Part shown: positions 27,722 to 34,772 of the stretch, piece by piece | Position numbering within the stretch: position 1 is the stretch's first letter | Layout of the letters: the number at the start of each line of letters is the position of its first letter | Assembly: GCA_025765595.1 (NCBI GenBank) | Contig: JAIVFH010000276.1 | Span: 1-34,772, forward strand | From: Obelidium mucronatum | Lineage: Eukaryota > Chytridiomycota > Chytridiomycetes > Chytridiales > Chytriomycetaceae | Direction: 5' to 3' | DNA: 34,772 nucleotides | Translations under genes and position numbers: made by a program | Notes under the pieces: generated by a model | Seen by the model: the letters and a program-made list of their open reading frames with translations, nothing else | What the model was told of the DNA's origin: nothing | The model's database searches: none

Positions 27722-28923
27722 ATGCTCAAGCTCACTTCCATTGCCTTGATTGCGACAATCGTAGCTGCCGCTCCCTTGAACTTGGTTAGACGTCAAGATC
27801 CAACTCAGACTGGAACTTCCAAGGCAGCTTGTGAAACCTTTGGAGAGTGGGCTTGCGATCCTGCTACCGGTGCCTTGATCCAGTGTGCATATGTTGCCTC
27901 GCATGATTTGACTTGGCATGATACTGGCGCCAAGTGGTAAGAATTTCTCTTAGCCAACTCCCACTGATTATAAAAAAGTGACGCTAACAAATTTCTCTTC
28001 ACAGCACCAGCGCTGTTGCTCCTCTTCCAGTACCAGAACCAACTCAGGCAGTTCCAATTCCACCGTCTCAACAAGAAGTGAAAACTAAGACCCGTGGCCG
28101 TGGAAAAAAGAACCGCCCTTCAAAGACAAAGACTCTCACACCACAAACCACGGTCGACTCTGAGCCGATTCCAGATCCAATTCCAGATGTACCAGCACCC
28201 GAACCACAACCTGAAGAACCAGCCCCTGCTCCAATCCCGCGACCAGAAGAACCAGCCCCCCCTGCTCCAATCCCTCAACCAGAAGAGCCAGAAACACCAG
28301 CCGAACCAGCTCCAGTCCCAGCTCCACAACCAGATACCCCTTCCCAACCACAACAACCAGGCTCCATCCCAACCTTGATCAATGAATCTAAATTCAATGC
28401 CGCTCTCACCGCTTGTGGAATCAACCACCCAAGCTTATACCCATCCCTCGTGAAAGGATTCACAGCCCCAATCAAGGACCTCAAGGAACTCGCGCTTCTC
28501 ATTGGAAACACTGCCCACGAATCCGGGTCCTACAAGTACACTGAAGAAATTGCATGTAAAGGGGTCACCTATGCGACTGCAGAGTGTCCTTACGGATGGT
28601 ACCACGGACGCGGATTCATTCAACTCAGCTGGGATTCCAACTACGCGTCTGCGGCGGCTGCGTTGGGGAACCCGGCTATTCACTCGAACCCAGACATCGT
28701 CATGAATGATGAGAGTGTGAATTGGGCGACTGTTCAGTGGTATTGGACTTCTACTGTTCAACCATTGTTGAAGAGTCAAGGGTACACGTTGGGGAACAGT
28801 GTCAAGAGTATTAATGGTGCTTTGGAATGTGGTGGGAAAAGGATTGCGGAACAGAGAGTCAAGTTTATTCAGTGCTTTTCGCAGCAGTTTACTGGGTCTG
28901 CGAACGATGCGACTTGGTGTTGA
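27722..28923 (+). CDS. Secreted GH19-type chitinase with N-terminal Cys module
   Basis: Exons 27722-27936 and 28005-28923; 377 aa. Signal peptide 1-17, a dibasic RR site (LNLVRRQDP), then a four-Cys module (CETFGEWACDPATGALIQC ... DTGAKC) that resembles a fungal chitin-binding CBM19-like unit. A basic and long Pro/Glu-rich linker follows. The catalytic domain has AHESGSYKYTEE, matching the GH19 HETGG-type site with its catalytic Glu and a second Glu eight residues on, and YHGRGFIQLSWDSNYASAAAALG, the family's conserved loop. It should cleave chitin outside the cell, in the own wall or in prey or host chitin. The intron has a good branch site (GCTAAC). Confidence 0.88.
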
Positions 28924-29083
28924 AAACGTGTTTTACTGCTTTGGTCTTTCTCGTTTGTCATTTTTTTTTCAGTCTCCTTTTTTTTTTCTCTCTTCTTTTG
29001 TCGAATTCTATCGTATGCATTTTCCAAAACAAAATACAATTTATATACCATCTACGATACTCTGAACAAATTACTTCTAAATT

Positions 29084-31596
29084 CTAATACATAGTTTTCT
29101 CATAAGAATGGCATGAATCGTATTTCTTGTTTGCACGTTCAATTAAATTCTTGAATACATCCTTCCATTTGAACTTTTCTGCCAATTGGTGCGGAGTCTT
29201 TTCGATATACTTCCACTTGGATATCTTTTCCGCCAACTTTTCACCAGAAACTATAATCTGGACAATCTCCGATTGTGTTTTCTTTGAAGTAGTCGCCGCT
29301 GTCGCGGCGGCGGCGCTGTTTTTGCGTTCTGTGAATTGAAAGTATCGTTCTTCGCCGTCCTCGGAAAATCCTATTTTGGAACCATAGAACTCTTTGGTGG
29401 TTGATGAAAGATGTTCGTCGATATCTAAAAAATAAGGGAAAATAGATGAAGAAAAAAAAAACAAAAGATAAATGAAATACGATGGGACCATTAGCAGTGA
29501 TGGTGTGTTGGTGTTTGGTTTTTGGAGGGCATGACATACCCAAAATCAAAGGCGCGCGTTGCATCTTCCACTCCTTTTTACTGACTTCATTGATTCTCTC
29601 AAACGTATTCGCGAGTTTACCAATCAAGACATTGATGAGCAAGATAATCACAAGGAACCCATACACGAGGAAAAGCCCACATGCCAAGAATGCGGATTCG
29701 CCTTTCCGAAAGTCATCGAAAACTGCTTGACCGAAACTGAAACGAAGCATCCACATTGTTGAGCCCGAGTAGGTATCCCAGTCGAAAACACTGTTGCTGG
29801 TGGTGCCACCGGCAGCACCACTATCTGCCAAAGTCGCCGCCGCAGCGGCAACAGCGGCAGCGGCTTGTCCAGGAACACTTTGCATCTGGAGATACAAAGC
29901 GGCTGCAAACCCAAACGTCAAGGGAGCATAAATCCATAACCATTCGACCAAATCCTTTGTTATAATTGTAGAAAAAACAATCACAAGAGGACCAACTCGA
30001 CTTGAGACTTTGGCGAATCGAAGAAGATGGATCCAACCGACAATTGCAGCGAGCCCAAAGAGGATATTTTCAAAGTGAATTCCATTGGGGGTGTTGGACA
30101 GGCGAATTATGGGAATACAGAGGAGGGAGAAGGAGAATGTTGCGTCTGCGATTTCATGGAGGAGAGAAACGAATGTTGTTCTTTGGTACTTCTTGTAGAG
30201 TTCCATGACGCCACGATAAAAGAAGATTGTGGCTCCAATGAGTGAGGAAACTTCAAATACGGCTCTCCAAAAATCGGCGCTGCTGGAAGCGAAATCGTAG
30301 GTTCTTCGGCGGTCGAACGTTGTTGGTTGAAGAGCAATTGTTGGTGTTATGACAAGTCCAACAAGGGTAAATGTGCCAAGAAACCATGTCGTGTATATGA
30401 ATTGAGCATAGAGTTGCCATTTCCAATCGAGAAGAGCATCAATGACTGGGTGGATGATGATAGAGGGATCGTTGTTCGCAACTCCTATTTCAATCATGCT
30501 AGCTGGATTGTTCTTCCCGATCTCAACTTTAGCCATGCTTTTTATTTCGCTAAGAAGAAGCGCATCGAGTTTTCGGAGCGGAATGCGGTATCGTCTTTCG
30601 TCAAACTGAAAGAGAATTTTGTGAGACGCAACAGGATCCAAAAAATTGAAGAATACATACCCCCCACATCACTTCCTTCATAGCTTCAATAATGTTGACA
30701 TTCCCGGCTCGAATACCAGCATCAATTGGAGTATCACCGACTTGATTCTTTTGGGTGATCATTCTGGGTTCCTTATTCCTCAACAAGTCAAAAAGTTTCT
30801 TGAAGGTTTCTCTATCAAGATCTTTGTTTTGAGACAGCATGTGCAAGACATTGTTCCCAGTGTAGGTGTCAATATCTCCAACATTTGCTTCTATAAAAGC
30901 ACTTTGGGTAGTATTGTCTTTTTCCTGCAAGTCCGACTTGGAACGATTAACGGGCTTGAGCAATCGATGAATGGCGGCAACTTTCCCAGTCGATACGGCA
31001 AAATGGAGAGGTGTTTGACCATAGGAATAGTCACCGTTACCACTGAACTCGGTGCCAGTACACTTTTCGCCATTGGGATTCGCCCTAATCATGTATAATA
31101 TGATAAATGCAGTCAAATAAGGAAAAAACACGACAGCGGGAGTTTTCAAGCCATACCCATTATCAAGTAACCAATCAACCAGTGACTCCTCAGAACCAAC
31201 ATCCGACCCGAATTGCACCACTGCCATGTGGAGAGGCGTTTCGCCGTAATATTTTTCACAGTAGCGATACGGTTCATTGATAAGCTCCTCGAAGGTTGTT
31301 GCAATCCACGTTATGATTTCAAAACTCCTTCGACACAAAATGGCAGCGTGAAGAATGGTTTCGCCCTCACCGCCACGCTCACAAATGCCACGCATGACGT
31401 TGTTTCCATTCACCGGACGCACTTCCTTTGAATGAAGTTCAATATCCTCACGAGTCCCCTGCGTCACGGCTCTCCACAAAAGATCGCTCTTAAAGAGATA
31501 CGCCTGAGTCTCTTGCCTTAGAATGTGGTTTTTTTCTAGGGCTTCCTCGATTTGGGATTCTTTACCCTTGGACTCAATAACACTGGATGTTCCCAT
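29084..31596 (-). CDS. TRPV-like cation channel with ankyrin repeats
   Basis: Exons 31596-31157, 31084-30661, 30605-29540, 29424-29084; 756 aa, a normal TRPV length. Ankyrin repeats at residues ~70-320 (GETILHAAIL, YYGETPLHMAVVQ, YGQTPLHFAVSTGK, TGNNVLHMLSQN, VGDTPIDAGIRAG). The membrane part has six helices with the S4-S5 pattern LLRFAKVSSRVGPLVIV, a pore loop around GSTMWMLRFSFGQAVFDDF, and S6 with ILLINVLIGKLANTFERI followed by EWKMQRAPLIL, the TRP-helix region. An Ala-rich insert sits before the pore. Family role: Ca2+-permeable sensor channels. The first intron (31156-31085) is 72 nt, in frame and free of stops. TRPV-type channels are rare in fungi outside early-diverging groups (from memory). 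Confidence 0.88.
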
Positions 31597-31731
31597 TTTG
31601 CACCTCACTTTTTTGCTCACTTTTGCTATCTTTTTTATATCTACATATAGTTGGTACATAAAACAAAAGAAGAGCGAAACAATTCGCGTGTTTTTTTATT
31701 CAAGTTCCACTTTGCTCGACAAGACGAAGAG

Positions 31732-31892
31732 TTACTCACGACGAGCCCCGCGAATCTCCTTAAACTTCATCTGAAACTGTTAACAAAAAGGGGAATTAGA
31801 TTCAAGGTACCAAGACATGAAAAGAGCATCCCCATCCTTTTCTGCGCTGTCCTGTCCCTTTCATCCCATCATCAAACACACCAAGATCATAT

Positions 31893-31954
<62 letters not shown>

Positions 31955-32290
31955 CACAAACTGATCGCACAAACAACTGCCTTGGGATATAGAAGAGAGA
32001 CTTCGTACCTGTTTTGCTGAAGCTCCGGCGTACAAAAAGAGGGGAAAGACAACACAAAGACCAAGAACGTGGGTTGTTGTTCTTCTGTTGAACTTGAAGT
32101 ACTGAGCAGTGTTCTCCTGCATGTTGAACCACTTCTCTGTGTTGGATGTCAGCACAGTCCCTTACAACACACTTCCAGCCCTGGCCAACTCACCAATCGA
32201 AGGATCTAACACCATATGTTAACGCTCGACCTTTTAAAGACTACAGAAACACTCACCAAACAGCAGCGAGGGTCCATGTCCACCAGCCAT
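31732..32290 (-). CDS. Mitochondrial complex I subunit NDUFB4/B15-type
   Basis: Exons 32290-32257, 32205-32194, 32136-32009, 31770-31732; 70 aa. It starts MAGGHGPSLLFDPSIEKWFNMQEN, the B15/NDUFB4 N-terminus, then YFKFNRRTTTHVLGLCVVFPLFLYAG, one membrane helix, and ends MKFKEIRGARRE. Role: accessory subunit of the membrane arm of NADH dehydrogenase in the inner mitochondrial membrane. Exon 2 is a 12-nt micro-exon (codes parts of D-P-S-I-E). The last intron is 238 nt and contains a long CA repeat. Its start lies 52 bp from the start of the CBP20 gene on the other strand. Confidence 0.8.
31895..31960. repeat. CA microsatellite in NDUFB4 intron 3
   Basis: About 26 CA units (31895-31947), then one G interruption and four to five further units. 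Confidence 0.95.
32194..32205 (-). other. 12-nt micro-exon of the NDUFB4 gene
   Basis: ATCCTTCGATTG between TTAG and GTGAGT. It joins phase 1 to phase 1 and gives the conserved DPSIEKW. Confidence 0.8.
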
Positions 32291-32342
32291 CTTTTCTTTT
32301 TCAAGTATAAAATAATATAAATGAATTAAAAGTTATAAATAA
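32291..32342. promoter_or_regulatory. 52-bp bidirectional promoter
   Basis: The start codons of the complex I subunit gene and CBP20 are separated by 52 AT-rich bases, so both promoters overlap or use each other's 5' parts. Confidence 0.5.
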
Positions 32343-33521
32343 ATGGTCTCCAACAAGTCTCTGTTTCCATCGCTGGCGGCTCCTTCAACGTACTTTGACC
32401 GCAAGTACAAGGTATTTCGACAGCAGGTTTTGATGTTTTAGCTCTAACCCTTATTGTTGCTCTCAGGGAACTCGACAGGACTTCTTCAATGCCTTGGCTG
32501 TCTCAGCCACGCTTTATGTCGGAAACCTGTCCTTCTATACTACAGAAGAACAGATTCTGGCATTGTTCGGAAAGTGCGGTCCCGTGAAGAGGTGTGCAGT
32601 TTATTTCGATGAAAAAACAACTAAATCACTCATTCACAAACAATATACTTGGGCAGAATTATTATGGGTCTCGATAGACTTAAAAGAACTCCATGCGGCT
32701 TCTGCTTTGTCGAATACTTTCATCACAAGGACGCTTTAAAATGTGTGCAGTTTATTAATGGAACTAAGCTGGATGATCGCGCCATTCGTACGGATATTGA
32801 TCCTGGATTTGTGAATGAGAGACAGTATGGAAGAGGAAAGAGTGGTGGTCAGGTGTGTGTCTGGGTGTCGTGGTTGTGGAACTTCAAAAGTCAAAACATT
32901 CACTTTGCTGCCGAAGGCTGTGATATTTCTTTGATAGCCTTGCCGGAGGTGGAATCTCTAGTGTTGATTGATTATTCATTTGCGCCTCACGCTCATGGGG
33001 ATTTCCTCATGACTTTCACCAACGCATTCTCACCAATATCCACAAAACATAAATATAGGTGAGAGACGAATACCGCAAAGAGTATGACGCTGGAAGAGGC
33101 GGTTGGGGTGCGCAAGACTTCTCTCAGTTTGAAGCTATGCAAGAACAGCGGCTGGCCAAACAGGAAGAGACTTACAATTCCAGTGGGGCGGGTATTCCCA
33201 CAGGAGCCAGAGATGACTTTTACCAAGGTAGTCAAAACCGCTTGGGAAGCGCTTAATTGTGATTTACACAATCTGAACTCCCCTTCTTTCCCTAGCATCG
33301 CGAAATCTCACGGCTAGTAAGAGCGAAAGCGGGCAATCGTTTCCTTCTTACCGAAGCAAAAGAAGAGAAAGAGAAGATGATGATGACGCAGATGGTTATG
33401 TTGATGAATTCGGAAGACATCGGCCGGTGTGTACTATCTCTTCTTCAAAAGTCATCATGTCTAATCTTGCACTTTTTTCACCCAGAACCCACGTTTCAGA
33501 CCCGAAAATGATGATGAATGA
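32343..33521 (+). CDS. NCBP2: Nuclear cap-binding protein subunit 2 (CBP20)
   Basis: Six exons: 32343-32411, 32467-32591, 32657-32852, 33059-33227, 33296-33426, 33486-33521; 241 aa. The RRM shows RNP2 (LYVGNLSF) and RNP1 (CGFCFVEYF). Around it is the CBP20-specific sequence: [70 protein letters not shown] and [14 protein letters not shown]. It binds the m7G cap together with CBP80 and directs splicing and export. The tail after the core is longer than in animals and is rich in Arg/Ser and acids ([20 protein letters not shown]). All phases close. Convergent to the kinesin-tail gene. Confidence 0.95.
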
Positions 33522-33646
33522 AACGACCCTTTGTCTGGGACTTAATAAAATGGAATACACAATCGTTCTAGTCTTTTTTACTTTAAAATTCTGGTTTGCA
33601 ATGATATGAACGAATGGTTGATGAATATCGATGGTTGTTACTTTTG

Positions 33647-34695
33647 CTATAGAAATGGTGTGAGTGTGAAGTTGTAGATAAAAAAAGAAAAGGACTCAAC
33701 TCTCAACAAACGTTTAGTATTCTTTCGGGCGTTATAATAGGGCAAGGAATCAGGATCCTCTTGTGACATTTTTTCCAACTGTAATCGATCAAACTTTTCT
33801 CCAATATCCATTAAATCCTGAAGACAAAAATAATTTCAATTCCCCAAACAAAAAAAAAGACTCACCTCCCCAAAAGAACCGTGATATCCACCAGCACCAG
33901 ACTCTCTCCCACCTTCTTCCAGAATTCCACCTCCACCAACACCACCAACCCCAAAACAAGCCTCAAACCAGCTTTCAAACTCAACCATCAGTTTCTGTCT
34001 CACACTCTCAACAAGTTTGTGACGTATGCAATTTCTCCTCGCAATCCCTTCAAAACTTCCATGTTTTCGCGGTAACTTGCCTTGACTGTCTTTAATTTCT
34101 CAATCAAGGCGTACTCTTCTTCATCAATGATTACATCGCTGATGTTGTTGTTGTTGTTGCTGTTAGAGATGCCTGAGTTGTCGGTAGAGCCTGGTTTTTG
34201 AGTTCTTCTACGGCTTTCAATTTGACTCTTAAGCGATAATATTTGGGCTTGCGACTCGTTTAGCTGCTGCGCGAGCTGTTGTGCGGACTTCTTTTTTTCC
34301 TTCAAGGATGCTGTGAGACGTTTTTTTTAAAACCTGGGAAACTTCTTGAAGCAAACGAAAACGGGAGATATTCATACCCTTATTATCGCACAAAATACGG
34401 TACATTTCAGATCCTTTTCCTCGCTTAAAGTTTTCAAACTCATCCGCTCGGCTGATGGATTGAAGGCCAGGGTAAGCAGCATTGTGATGTTTTGCACCGC
34501 TATTAACTCGCTTTGAATGATGCAACTCTTGGCGAGAGGTTGCATCTCGCTGTTGGTAATATTAGTGGCATAATGGAAGACGAGTTTTTTTTTTTTACAT
34601 AATACCTCATATCCAAAGTCATCGTCGTCGTCATACAAAGGTGTTACGCCCCCACCCATTCCGCCCAATGGTTTCGAAGTGCCTCCCATGCCCAT
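33647..34695 (-). CDS. Kinesin-9 (KIF6/KIF9)-type C-terminal tail protein without motor, one frame break
   Basis: Exons 34695-34606, 34549-34378, 34310-33866, 33817-33647. About 292 aa if one base is restored near 34016. It has the kinesin-9 tail features: ADEFENFKRGKGSEMYRILCDNK-ASLKEKKK, then DVIIDEEEYALIEKLKTVKASYRENMEVLKGLRGEIAYVT, (K)LVESVRQKLMVEFESWFEA, and FDRLQLEKMSQEDPDSLPYYNARK. In the frame of the first ATG there is an upstream stop, and the N-terminus (MGMGGTSKPLGGMGGG, then DDDDDFG) has no motor domain. Kinesin-9 proteins act in cilia or flagella. The motor could lie further right on a separate gene. The frame change is at a T3 run (34016-34018; four would restore it). Confidence 0.65.
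34016..34018 (-). other. Frame break in the kinesin-tail gene
   Basis: GEIAYVT continues in family sequence only in the next frame (KLVESVRQKLMVEFESWF). Adding one A to the AAA on the coding strand restores it and also the phase of the next intron. Confidence 0.7.
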
Positions 34696-34772
34696 TTTCT
34701 TCTTTTTACATTACTTCGGTAAAGTTGTTCCGTTTCCGGGAGCCTGAAAAAATAAAATAGAGGTTAACGAAA

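Noticed and set aside
18372..34772. tRNA or other structured RNA genes
   Set aside because: I looked for tRNA B-box-like and paired stem patterns in gaps on both strands and saw none convincing. Small snoRNAs cannot be excluded by eye.

Overview
This window looks like compact nuclear DNA of a fungus. Genes are short and closely spaced on both strands. Housekeeping genes carry many small introns (about 50-115 nt, GT...AG), and the set of proteins is fungal: a GH19 chitinase, GPI-type wall proteins, a BIM1/X325-type secreted domain, an LCCL membrane protein and a Kex2-type repeat precursor. A kinesin-9-type tail protein and a TRPV-like channel with ankyrin repeats are families I associate with flagellated lineages. 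A zoosporic (chytrid-like) early-diverging fungus is therefore my best guess, but it is an inference. Gene models were built by hand, joining exons by reading frame, splice sites and family motifs.

Left part (1-13.6 kb): a CCC1/VIT-type iron transporter with two single-base frame breaks; a secreted BIM1/X325-like GPI protein; a large membrane protein whose ectodomain carries short repeats ending in Lys-Arg; the SNARE Sec22; a CobW-type GTPase; a secreted precursor with five identical copies of a 16-residue Cys-containing peptide between KR sites; a secreted R-type lectin; a small unknown membrane protein; and an LCCL-domain multi-pass protein.

Middle (13.8-18.5 kb): six minus-strand tandem genes encode small single-pass membrane proteins with a Cys-rich membrane edge. 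Each has a related element close to GCGCACTCAAGCC about 80-105 bp upstream. I do not recognise this family.

Right part (18.9-34.8 kb): bestrophin, BTB-TLDc protein, a Gly/Ser-rich GPI protein, an unknown Cys-rich protein, POT1, GH19 chitinase, TRPV-like channel, complex I subunit NDUFB4/B15, cap-binding protein CBP20 and a kinesin-9-tail protein. Two places share a roughly 280-bp duplication made of the 3' ends of a convergent gene pair, each keeping a different member intact.

The most interesting material is the repeat peptide precursor, the six-gene membrane family with its shared upstream element, the KR-repeat membrane protein, the reciprocal duplication, and a 37-C run directly before a splice acceptor in POT1. 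No tRNA, rRNA, transposon or CRISPR array was recognised.
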